A stretch of DNA of 64,000 nucleotides from Bremia lactucae. Taxonomy: Eukaryota; Oomycota; Peronosporomycetes; Peronosporales; Peronosporaceae. Below, piece by piece: positions 55,091-64,000 of the stretch. The notes below the pieces were generated by a model. It did no database searches. It was not told where the DNA came from and saw only the letters and a list, made by a program, of their open reading frames with translations. Location: positions 349,084-413,083 of the forward strand of contig NC_090628.1 of assembly GCF_004359215.1 (NCBI RefSeq). Reading direction: 5' to 3'. Made by a program: the position numbers and the translations under genes. Each line of letters starts with the position of its first letter. The first letter of the stretch is position 1.

Positions 55091-56060
55091 CTGTGAAAAC
55101 ATCGTGATATGTTCAAACAAGAAGTGCCGAGCCGCCCTTTGACCGATAGTGCGTCGGGCACAAAATTGATTTGTTACATGACACCAAGTATTGTGTGACC
55201 AGGCAAAGGCCGTTGCCGAAGGGATAAGTCGATAATATCAATGATTTTTCAACAAGCGAGCCAAGGCGGGACTTGTGCATGAGAGCCAGTCGCCTCGCTG
55301 CAGCCCGACCTTCTGTGTGCATAAGGCCACAGGTAATGGCGCTTGGTTCACGCGTACAATGAGCTAAATACTGCTACCATACCGGCGCAACACGAATCCT
55401 GGGGAAAGATGTCTTGTTGAACTCCATATGAAAGTTAAATATCGTTTCCGCGTTGACATTAACAGATGATAACTATTAGGTACTCATGAGAGAGGGCGAT
55501 GTAGCCAAACCGGCAGCAAGCACCCGAAGTGGTATACTTTGAGAGTGATTCGTGATGCCCCAAGGTCTTAAACGTGCATTAGCATCACTCAACCGGGTAG
55601 AGGCTCACGTTATGCGTTAGCACCGTGCCCACGCGCCCTATTACTTCACGATATTTTCGTGCACAGTAGGGCCGACGACGGACTGAGCGACATAGAGTCG
55701 CACAACTGTCAATTGGATGTCTTGTTGATATCGCCCAATTGTACGTCAGCTTGCAAATGTGCGTCATAGGGTCACCGAAAGACTGTACTGGGTTGCATAC
55801 TATGTATACATGGTGCACAAGTTAACCCAGACAAAGTAAATCTATAAAGAAATGGCCAATCCCAAGACACGTAAAGGATTTAAGCCTAGGGCTCGCTTAT
55901 TACCTGCATAAGTATAGCAATCATTATGCAGAGCGTACGAAACCCAATCTGACCTCATTTGAAAAGATGCAGAGTGGGTTTGCCGAAAGACTCAGGGACC
56001 CCATGGCGCACTTTTGCAAGTGCCTCGTTACAATCACCCCCTAGTTTGTTAATCTCACCA
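55090..56060 (+). pseudogene. B3 reverse transcriptase
   Basis: RT blocks readable in all frames. The catalytic block reads LLHDIFVHSRADDGLSD at about 55630-55690, so the Y-F-D-D motif is destroyed. Followed by IESHNCQLDVLL. The thumb and connection (about 55850-55980) carry small deletions. A short foreign-looking piece is present at 55985-56030. Confidence 0.65.
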
Positions 56061-56553
56061 TCCGTCTACAGGTAGATGTATTCACATCAGTGTAGCAATC
56101 TCTTGTAAAGGCACCTGTGTTTAATTATTAGGCATGGATAAGCCCTCTAGCATCGTCTGCGTTGCAAGCAATTTTGCAATCGCAGCGCGCTCATGCAGAA
56201 GGATTACGATGGCGTTGACTGTGCCATATCGCATTAGTCCCGGCTTTTGACAGCCACAAAACTGAATTAGCCTCTGCATGCCAAAGAGCTACTATCAATA
56301 CAGTAATGTCTTTTGAAGTTTCGTGTGCACCTATTGGGCAACGAACCATTTGTGGTTTATACGAGTAACGCATCACTGCGGACCGCAATAAACTCACCGC
56401 ATCTCTCACCTAGATTGGCTAGGTGGCTTGCATTCTTCTCTTAATTTAATTTCAAAGCTGGATACAGCCGGGTAAGACAAATGCTTTCGCTGGCTCGGTT
56501 TCGCGCAGACCAAACTTCGAGATAGACATCATGAAAGTGTGAGTCGTGGTAAG

Positions 56554-56632
56554 AAGTGGTAGACCTTCAAGGCTGCCGACGTTGACGACAAGTTCGGTCG
56601 GCAACGTCGGCAGCCTTGGAGGTCTACCACTT
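56554..56632. repeat. 79-bp quasi-palindrome in B3
   Basis: Arms aagtggtagaccttcaaggc.. and its inverse pair over about 34 bp with a few mismatches. The right arm is the normal connector sequence (it encodes the AAMKAYHVTS-type block of B2). The left arm is an inverted extra copy. Confidence 0.9.
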
Positions 56633-56759
56633 GACGAGCTCGTTGGTCTTTGAATTAAAGGAGAGCTAAAGCTAGGACAAACATTGTCGCTTGCTATTGG
56701 ATCACTTCGGTGGATGAAAGGTCTCCCTTCCTTCGCACTTAAAGGCTAAGCATAGTCGG

Positions 56760-57600
56760 TTGAGCTACAGCGATGGACTGTTATGGCATCAGCATTCACC
56801 TTGTGATCCCTTGAGATTCTATGTCCAGATCCCAAGCTGAAAAAGCTTCACGATCTCTATGCTGCACCATCGAGTGGCTATCTCGGCCGTATAAATAAAT
56901 TCTTGCGCGTGTCAGAGAGATTTCCTGGCTACATCTATGTTGATCGGTTGCCAACTAAATTTGCTCCTGCGAATTGTCTCAGCGCATAAAGCCTGCACTT
57001 TTTAGCAGTGCGCCATTAAAACCGCTGCCGATTCAACCGGATTGTTGGAAATCGGTCAGTCGGGACTTCATGTTTGGCAAGCTGCCTGACCACAAGTGTT
57101 GGACGGGCTCGTCGTCTTTGTAGACAGACTGAGCAAAATTGTGCATCTAGCACCATGTAGCACCACGAACAAGAGGGCGGTATCGGACAGGGACTCACAT
57201 TTTTTTTTACGTCGCATTTTTGGCATCATGTATTTGAGCTGCTGGCAGCTAGCTCCACATGTCGACAGCCGATCACCCTCAGACCGAGGGCCAAACAGAA
57301 CGTGCCAATCGTGTCGTGTCGGATGTATTGCGCACAGAAGCGACTTCTAAGAAATGGAGCAGGCAATTGTCCTTCTCGGATTGTGCTATAAATAACAGTG
57401 TCCACGCTAGTACGGGTGAGACACTGTTTTATATAAACAGACTGCGCCATCCTTGAACGCCAGTCTCGTTGGTGCGCAGCCCGAGTCTTAGTTAAGATCA
57501 GCCCCCTCATTGCGCTCGGTGCAAACGCGAAAGAGGGACATAATTTGGCCGAAATGACGATGCTCGCGAGGGTATCACATTAACGGCAGAAACTTGCCCC
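56760..57600 (+). pseudogene. B3 integrase
   Basis: Zinc domain debris at 56850-57010. 57096-57170: GLVVFVDRLSKIVHLAP. 57259-57456: MSTADHPQTEGQTERANRVV (catalytic Glu) and NNSVHASTGETLFYINRLRH. The part with the second Asp is compressed to VSDRDSHF by a deletion. Confidence 0.7.
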
Positions 57601-57899
57601 CGTAACCCAGTGGTCAGTTCGGAGTCACGGCACGAAATGCCTGTGCTCCTAGATGATAACGATTTTTCCTTATTGGCAAATACGTCTTATGACAAACCTT
57701 TCAACGATGTCACAGGCGAGTTTAATGCGAAAAGCATAAACAAGACTAAATGATTTGTGGACGAGCAACTAGCCATCACATGAAAGCTCCGTAACGCGAC
57801 GGCAAGCGCACAGGACAAGCAAAACCAATATGCGGACCCACATGGTCGTAAATCAGTGTACGCTTTAGAATGGGAGTAAAAGTACTACAAAGTACTGCT

Positions 57900-58637
57900 A
57901 CTCTACCGATGCAATTTCTGTACAATCTAGAGGTACCACGAAATTACTGCTGCGTTTCGTCGGGCCGTTTTCGGTGGTCGAGGAAGTTGGAGACCTAAAT
58001 CATAGGCTCACCCTTCCGACATATCTGAAGACGCACGCCGTCTTTGACGTGGGACATCTGATACGGTTTCTTGATCCAGAAGAGATCGAATACCCCATTC
58101 GTCTAAGATGGTGACGCCGACCGGGGGTGACGAAGAAGGCATCAGAATTCCCGCCGACAAAGTCCTCCCACCATAATTTGGACTTGTAGAGCGTGGGATA
58201 TCACGCAGGTAACGCGGATCTCTCAGCATCAGCTTCACCAAAAAGCCCAGTCAAACTTAGGCCTTTCGTAACCCTGGCGATCCTTCGATGGAACATCGTG
58301 GAGATCCGACGTCAGTCGCGAAACTTGACTTACGAGTTTTCAAGCCGTCGTTCAGCAGCTCTCATCGCCTACATGGAAAAGAGCAGGATTGGCTCTCACG
58401 AGAAGGTGGACAAAATCGCCACTCCTATCGGGCGCCGCCTGCATGGTGATTGCTGCTGAGAACCAACGCTTTCTTGATGGAAGGTTGGTTGCTCACTGCT
58501 CCTTAAAGCATAAGCTTCAGATCCACGTCCAGTGGAGAGGATATTCGAAAAGTTTTGACTCTTGGAAACCGGTCGACGGCCTGCGCGTCGACGTACCGGG
58601 GCAGGTGTCTGCCTATGAAAAGGAAACAATATTTTAA
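57900..58637 (+). pseudogene. B3 integrase tail and chromodomain
   Basis: GPFSVVEEVGD and LTLPTYLKTHAVFDVGHL at 57965-58060. The chromodomain-like end is at 58450-58620 with FLDGRLVAHCSLKHKLQIHV and QWRGYSKSFDSWKPVDGL, then a stop. Its W-R-G-Y-S..W-x-P core is typical. The intervening 58110-58440 has stops. Confidence 0.65.
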
Positions 58638-58640
58638 ATT

Positions 58641-58800
58641 TTTAATTTATTATCTAAATAATAAAATTTTAAATTTATACTACTTAAATAATAGAAAAAA
58701 TTATATGTTAATATAAAGTTTTTCTTAAGAAAATTTCATATAAGAACTGTAAAAGACGATTACATTGAGGTTAGCTGGAACCGCTCCGCTAGTCTTAAAT
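58641..58800. other. AT-rich junction
   Basis: Long runs of A and T (for example aaattttaaatttatac) between the end of B3 and the next coding-like block. No LTR terminus seen. Confidence 0.5.
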
Positions 58801-58814
58801 TGACTAGCAGGAGT

Positions 58815-59668
58815 CGCGTGAAAAGAAGAAGCAGGGGGTACAGTAGCACCCATGATTTTTTCTCACGCAAGCGATCGAAGTTGATTCGCTGCGACCATTG
58901 TTTCGCCACATCGCTAAGTGGCTGTAGACGGCGCAAAAAATTTTCCTTGTATTGGTCGGTTGTTTCATTTGAACGCAGCGCAACCAGGATCGATGAAGCA
59001 CGGCAAAGTGATTTCTTCTGGGCCTTTTATGAATTGTAGACGCCATAATAATTATGTGTTTCTGAAGTGGCGCGCTCTAGAAGCGACGCACCAGTTCAAT
59101 CCAAACGAGGCCATTCGGATGGTGGTGGCATTGGTTGTATGCCACCAGTCACATAGCCGCGTTCAATACGGCTAAATTGTGACACCGACTGGACATGTTC
59201 ACGCGCCGTCGGCGAAGCTTTAAGCTCAGGCTGTTCTGCGTCAGTCTCCTCGTTGTGAATGATCGTCGGAACGACAGATGCTGGGTGTTTACCCAACTAA
59301 GAAGCAGCTGCACCTTAATGGGCAGTGCTCTCATGAACAGTCGCTGCGCTAGCCAGCGCAGACGACGAGACAACTGCCTTGTTGACGTTAGGCAGGTTGG
59401 CTTTCGCCACATTAGGCGTCTCAAGGCTGAAAGCAATGAGTGAAGTTCGGATCGGTATTTTAGCGACATAACCCTTCCCCATTAGCTCGCTACACTCATT
59501 ACTACTATGAGGGGATGGCAGCGATGTCGACTCATTGTAGTCAACAATAAGCGACGGATCTATGTCCTCACTGTGCAAGCAGGATGGATCATTAAGTTTA
59601 GTTAACAGCGCGACAGCAGCAATCGTAGCTGTAGGCGTTGTAATTGAGGCACTAGGCGACGACGACAT
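58815..59668 (-). pseudogene. Unrecognised pseudogene with stop codons only
   Basis: From the ATG at 59668 one minus-strand frame runs about 285 codons with no frameshift but four internal stops, at about 59315 (TAA), 59298 (TAG), 59096 (TGA) and 59037 (TAA). Blocks: MSSSPSASITTPTATIAAV at the start, PTAREHVQSVSQFSRIERGY (about 59210), MPPPSEWPRLD (59130) and KENFLRRLQPLSDVAKQWSQ (about 58950). The composition is Ser/Ala-rich then mixed helical. I do not recognise the family; it could be a gag-like N-terminus of another element or a cellular gene. Confidence 0.45.
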
Positions 59669-59907
59669 TCAATCGTGGCGCGTGCGCTTCGTGTTATTTG
59701 TTTGGGTGTCTTCAAAAACGACCCACCAGCTTTGCCCCTTTTAGGTGGCATGTCAAGCGCCGTGTAATGTCACCCGAGTAGGTGCATACTGGTCGCTGAA
59801 GGAGTAGTTGAGTGGACTAAAACGGCGCGACGTAAGCGGCTCGCTGTCTCTCTTTCCTCCGTTGACGATTTAACAAAAATATAAAATTCATTCTTAGAGA
59901 GGCGTGG

Positions 59908-60402
59908 TGTGACAGGCTAAAAGGCCTTATATTACAGACCCGTAAAGTTCACTTAACGGGAAGTCAATAACTTCATATGAAGAAGTATGACCTGCTACTT
60001 GGCTGGGGACACATAGTGACCCACCCATGTGATGTACTCACCTTAAAAAGGATGACGTCTAGCGTCATCCGCGAGCAGAGGTATTCGGAACGATACGCTC
60101 GCCACGAAGGGATGCACATATACAGAGATGGCATCTATTCATCGGTTAAAAGGTTTTATATTTAATTATATTAAATATAAATCAGTCTATAATCTACTTC
60201 CTAGCTAACAAGTGCGCACATGAAGACGCCGAACCGCCTCCGTGACGACTCTTGTAATAAGGTACAATTCGTTGTGTGAGGTCGCTTAAAGCGCCCACAA
60301 ACTGCCTCACTGAACTTGAGAGAAGACGGCGAAGCTGCTGCCTCGCTTTGCTAGAATGTGTGTGCTTGTAGTGGGAGGCAGCTTTATAAACACCCGCCTA
60401 CA
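59908..60402 (+). repeat. Solo LTR related to LTR-B
   Basis: Begins TGTGACAGGCTAAAAGG and ends CACCCGCCTACA at 60402 (495 bp). Shares gacgtctagcgtcatcc and other blocks with LTR-B but is distinctly diverged. It is inserted in an LTR-D, whose remainder starts right after it at 60403. No target-site duplication seen. Confidence 0.65.
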
Positions 60403-60790
60403 AGCTCGGTGAGTTATACAAGCTCGTAAAGCTTAATGAATCCTAGTTAAAGTTAATCAGTGGTGCTTCGAGTTCAGTGGATACTAGAGCCTGAGAATAT
60501 ATACCTTGGAAAAGCTTTTTTACTCTCACAGATCAATGTGCAAGCCTTATAATGGCACTAGACGCCTTAAGTTCAAAACGGAAGCTAAGCTATATTTTAC
60601 TTTATGAATCTAAAAATATTACCCTAACTAAATTAAAGCAGATTTCGGCCACCAAATTTATACCTTGTGGCTGCCATACATGTTACCCATGATTGATGGG
60701 ATTTTATCAATTAACTATTTTAAATCGAACAAATTGGTATTTTACCCAAAAAACTTATGTGTCATAACAACGATTTGTGTAGTTATTCCT
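60403..60790 (+). repeat. LTR-D fragment
   Basis: From gagttatacaagctcgtaaa to gtgtcataacaacg, parallel to 49065-49410. Its first ~95 bp are missing at the junction with the LTR-B-like insertion. Confidence 0.6.
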
Positions 60791-61505
60791 CTGATAATCA
60801 AGTTCTAGTGAGTTGGCGTGTGTATCCCCACGCTAAGAAACTATGAGATTTCGAGTCGTCCTCATAGCAGGGTTGTCCTGCTCTCGTGAACGATTTGACT
60901 GCATTGAGAATAAGAATCGCAAGAAGCAGCAGATGTACCCTTCATTCGCACACGAGCGGTATATAAAAGCTTCACTGGCGTAGTGTGCGAGGTACTTGCC
61001 TGTCCTATAGTACTTTCTCCTGGGTACTTTTATATACGGGATGGAGCAACGATCGCGTTGGATTGGGCACACGCTCTAAGACTTTCTTTCTATGTTTCAT
61101 TGCTCGCAAAGATTCGTGATACTTGGCGAAAGATCATCGGGGTGCAGAGCAGTTGCCATTAACGGTTGAGGCGTTTTGATGAGGCATAGCTGAGCCAAGA
61201 GCTATTTAGATAAATTAGTGGTAAAGTGAATAGACTAGCTAAAGTTTTAAGATAACATTAATTCTCTTCGCACGAGAGTTGAAGTGAACATTAGGTGCCT
61301 AAAAGATATTTGGGCTCTTTTGTTGCTTCTTGCACGATAATGGTTGACCGAAGTCGGTATAACATATGATAGGACCAAACTATGCTTGCTTCAGACATCC
61401 TTACGGATAAGTATTTTATAGTATTATACTTATGAAACGCTGTGCCAAAGGTTCTGTAGGTTTGACTAGAAATAGACGGACATGGAGAAAATCAAGCTTA
61501 GTAAT
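60791..61505. other. Unassigned sequence between D copies
   Basis: No transposon domain seen. One short plus-strand frame (ATG 60842, 46 codons) starts with a hydrophobic stretch RVVLIAGLSC, but there is no support beyond that. May be worn element D leader or gag. Confidence 0.3.
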
Positions 61506-61850
61506 TGTAGCGAAGCTACCTCGCTCCTAAAGTCAGAGGAAGGCTTTAAATTCAAGAGATACTTAGTTTAATCGAACAGTAATTTAGCAACCAAGTATGT
61601 TGTGCAAGCTCGTAGAGCTTAATGAATCTTAGTTCAAGGGATTCAGTGGCTCGTAGAATCGAGTGGCAAATAATGTCCGAGAGTATATACCTAAGGAAGG
61701 CCTATTAATATCGCTGTTCGCAGCGCAAGCCTCAGGAAGGCACTAAACACTCGAATATCAAAAGGGAAATTGAACTTTATTTTATTTTAAAATATAAATA
61801 AAGTAAAGTTCAGTTTCCCTTTTGAAAGAGAAAAGAGAATCATTGACCCA
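61506..61850 (+). repeat. LTR-D, 5' part with palindromic replacement
   Basis: Starts TGTAGCGAAGCTACC and follows LTR-D to about 61790. There the normal continuation is replaced by an inverted copy of the preceding 30-odd bases (palindrome 61759-61824), after which leader-like sequence follows. Confidence 0.6.
61759..61824. repeat. 66-bp quasi-palindrome in LTR-D
   Basis: Arms caaaagggaaattgaacttt and aaagttcagtttcccttttg pair with about one mismatch over 20 bp and continue less perfectly into an A/T-only middle. Confidence 0.85.
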
Positions 61851-62724
61851 CAATGTGAAATGTGCCACATAAGCGGTTTACCAACCGAAGTGTACCCCAT
61901 TGCACCATCTCCCATCAGACTGTTGACACCGAGTGTCGACATTCTCAAACATTTCCTATTTGAGGATGGATACTGAACAACTGACCTTACGGTAGTGTTA
62001 ACGTCCTCTTGTCTTATTACACCGATGCCAGGGTCACCGACCGTTTCCACCTTCCTGGATGACGAAGGGATTGTGGCTTTCAAGGCTAACCTTTCGTTTA
62101 AGAAGGAGGGTGAGGAACCCCACACAAGTACGCACCAGCGTAAAGTCAAATCTCGTAAAGATCCCAATCTGTTCCCAGAACGTGGTGTAACGGATGCTTT
62201 AACCGTATCACGCGGAAAACCGGGCCTGAAAACCAATATTATAAGGAACCCGCTCGATGAATGCCATCCTCAGGGAGGAGCGAGCTCCTCGCCGGACTAC
62301 GGCTCTTGCAAAGGCATACGCTTACAGTGAATATACTTAGAGTGTGGAAGTGTCCCTCTTAGAGGTTGCTGGTCGTAAGATACATATCTTCCTAAGGCGA
62401 CTACGTCGGAGGAGCCCGCCGAGCGTGCTGTTCTAAATGTGCGATGTCTTACCCCGTGATTATGACGCCTCGTCAGTAATCTGCGTGTCTGCGAAGTCAA
62501 GCACGTGGTATCTTTTTAGCTTCTATGAGGGAGATTCCGATGTGCGTTTTGTATCTAAACGAGTCGGAATCCGGAAACGTAGAATTGTTTGTAAAATTGG
62601 TTTACCGGGCCCGTCTCGTTACGAATGCATGGTCCCTTAGAGACTCTGTAGATGTGGCTGACGCTCAGTTAGAATAAGAACTCCAATTTGATTTCGCGAA
62701 GTTAAGGTCAAAGGCCAAGTGCGG
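61851..62724 (+). pseudogene. Element D leader and gag, cut by element A2
   Basis: Parallel to 49404-50230: the leader (gcggtttaccaaccgaagtg), then coding-like sequence with blocks such as SLDDEGIV/ANLSFKKEGE at 62055-62110 and, near the end, a frame reading ELQFDFAKLRSKAK just before the LTR at 62725. Frameshifts are numerous. Confidence 0.45.
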
Positions 62725-63129
62725 TGTAACGGGGTGTATCGTTACATGAATTTAACACATAAAGGTTGTTAATTATTAAATTATCTAAAAGGTAGACTAT
62801 ATTTGGAGGATATTACTTCATATAGTAATGTTCAGAATTTTTATCCATTAATAGGTATAGACCATTATATCGATTTATTTCGCAGACAAATCAGCTGTAG
62901 AGATAAAACAAAAGAGAGAGACAAATAAGATAAGATAAGATAAGAATTCAGTTGCATGTTTAGTATTAGTTATAATTAAGTTAGAAATAACAGATGCTTT
63001 ATTATATTAATACAATTTTCATTTTACCCTCTTTAAGCTAGTACCCTTAAAGAGAAGTCTTCCCCTGTACGTGAAATAACGTAAGGCACCTCCCAACTGA
63101 AGCAGTACAAGTCGTAGTGCCCCGTTACA
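62725..63129 (+). repeat. LTR-A2, 5' LTR
   Basis: 405 bp from TGTAACGGGGTG to GTGCCCCGTTACA. TG..CA ends and the position before a gag gene identify it as a 5' LTR and fix the orientation of all A-family LTRs in the window. Confidence 0.85.
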
Positions 63130-63130
63130 C

Positions 63131-63149
63131 CTGGTAGCACTTTGTAGTG
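63131..63149 (+). promoter_or_regulatory. Putative primer-binding site
   Basis: ctggtagcactttgtagtg begins one base after the LTR end, with the TGG expected opposite a tRNA CCA end. B1 has a very similar ttggtagcactt next to its LTR. The tRNA was not identified. Confidence 0.5.
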
Positions 63150-63179
63150 CGTCCAAGGACCACATTTATCTCATCTAAC

Positions 63180-64000
63180 ATGGACATTTTGGATAATAGT
63201 GGAGATACGCATCACGTTTCCCGTGAAAGCTACTCCTTTCTAAGTGACATAGAAAGGCGTGCGGTCGAACGAATGAGTTCGACCGTAGGAAACGATGCAA
63301 TCTTGGCAATGCTGTCCAATTTGGACAGAGATGCCCTCCATTCAGCCATCGCCAAGTTCATACAACATGGACTTGACGAGATGAAGGAAAACGTAGCCTT
63401 GCTGAATCAGCAAGGCTCTCAACAGGCAGAAATGTTAAGGTTACAGCAGGTACAGACCCCTGTACCTGGGATGACGCAAACGCGTCGTCCCGAAACCTTA
63501 AAGATTGACATCTCTAAGTATAGGGGAGTCGAAGAAGACTCCTTCTTGAGATGGTTTGTTGAGTTGGACGATGCCATAAGGGCACGTCACACCATCGACG
63601 AGCAAGTGCAAGTCGCATTCGCTCAATCAGATTTCGCAGGTCGTGCCAAAACTTGGCATTGGGCCTTAAGTTGCGCGACCCATACGTCTTTGGGTCGCTA
63701 AAGGCTTTTAAAGCCCAGCTCAAATAGACGTTTGAGCCACCAAGGGCTGAGTTCAGAGCTCGTTCAAAGCTTCAGAAACTCAAGCAAGGCAAGCGTGATG
63801 TTCACGCAAATGCCCAGCACATACGACTCTTAGCGAGTTGTATAACAAATAACCCGGTTCATGAACACACGTTGATTACGCTGTTCATGCAAGGTCTTAG
63901 GGATGGTCCCGTAAAGACCCACCTGTTCCGCTTGGAACTGGATACGCTTGAAGAAGCAATATCCGTTGCGGAACAGGAGGACTTTAGCTTGAGACAGGCT
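63180..64000 (+). pseudogene. Element A2 gag
   Basis: From the ATG at 63180 (MDILDNSGDTHHVSRESYSF) an N-terminal helical region, then LKIDISKYRGVEEDSFLRWF (about 63500-63560) that opens the capsid-like domain. The frame shifts after AKTW at about 63655 because one G is missing, and continues in the next frame with RDPYVFGSLKAFKAQLK. A TAG stop is at about 63727, then FEPPRAEFRARSKLQKLKQG, and finally GLRDGPVKTHLFRLELD and EEAISVAEQEDFSLRQA at the window edge. The last blocks are highly typical of oomycete gypsy Gag. The zinc knuckle would lie beyond 64000. Confidence 0.85.

Larger units (their letters stand above)
54180..58640 (+). mobile_element. Ty3/gypsy element B3 (protease to chromodomain)
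   Basis: Plus strand order: protease end 54180-54400, linker 54400-55090, RT 55090-56060, RNase H 56140-56500, connector with palindrome, integrase 56760-57600, GPY/F 57900-58110, chromodomain 58440-58637. gag and both LTRs are absent. It shows the C-terminal chromodomain that B2 has lost, so B is a chromovirus-type lineage. Confidence 0.8.
62725..64000 (+). mobile_element. Ty3/gypsy element A2, 5' part (runs off the window)
   Basis: LTR, primer-binding site and gag in order, inserted in element D gag. The window ends inside gag, so pol and the 3' LTR are not visible. gag carries a 1-bp deletion and a stop, so this copy is not autonomous. Confidence 0.85.

Noticed and set aside
60842..60982. 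Short ORF with hydrophobic start as a possible secreted effector
   Set aside because: 46 codons, no RXLR, dEER or LFLAK motif, sits in D element debris.
1..64000. CRISPR arrays, tRNA and rRNA genes, telomeric or centromeric satellite arrays
   Set aside because: No regularly spaced repeats, cloverleaf genes or short tandem arrays were found in reading both strands.

Overview
The window reads as a repeat-swollen stretch of an oomycete genome (Peronosporales; Phytophthora or downy-mildew like). The evidence is chromodomain-carrying Ty3/gypsy elements of the kind abundant in that group, genes with few and very short introns (65 and 76 bp), an intracellular-type GH5 glucanase, and a small nuclear-type protein with a cysteine/histidine motif I associate with oomycete proteins. 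No rRNA, tRNA, CRISPR array or bacterial-style operon was seen.

Layout. 1-740: repeat debris. 740-5141: decayed gypsy element B1 (minus). 4440-13245: left arm of a large inverted duplication built from LTR-B, LTR-A, element A (minus pol), an inverted partial element, LTR-F and repeat R. 13246-21204: a single-copy gene island with one decayed gene (13904-15373), a nuclear-type zinc-motif protein (16262-16981), a GH5 glycosidase (17794-18918, minus) and the mRNA-export DEAD-box helicase DBP5/DDX19 (19092-20591, two introns). 21465-38405: right arm, the reverse complement of the left, broken by 27.2-34.6 kb of other retroelement scraps and carrying a second copy of about 1.05 kb. 38.4-58.6 kb: stacked gypsy elements (B, E, D, C and B copies), each with stops, frameshifts or truncation. 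58.8-59.7 kb: an unrecognised pseudogene damaged only by stop codons. 59.9-64 kb: LTR-B-like, D LTRs and gag, and the 5' part of a further element (A2) running off the end.

The island genes are ordinary cellular genes with no visible shared pathway. GH5 and DBP5 are divergent and share a 173-bp intergenic promoter region. Nearly everything else is retrotransposon sequence, and no element in the window looks autonomous.

Most notable signals: (1) element A and E sequences are packed with short local inverted repeats, one after another, as if the RNA folds into a chain of hairpins; (2) element A carries an open reading frame on the strand opposite pol, between the end of pol and the 3' LTR; (3) an inverted duplication with roughly 8.8 kb arms encloses the gene island; (4) four long quasi-palindromes look like snap-back template-switch scars; (5) one reverse transcriptase ORF is a chimera of two lineages. 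Family letters (A-F, R) are working names for this window only.
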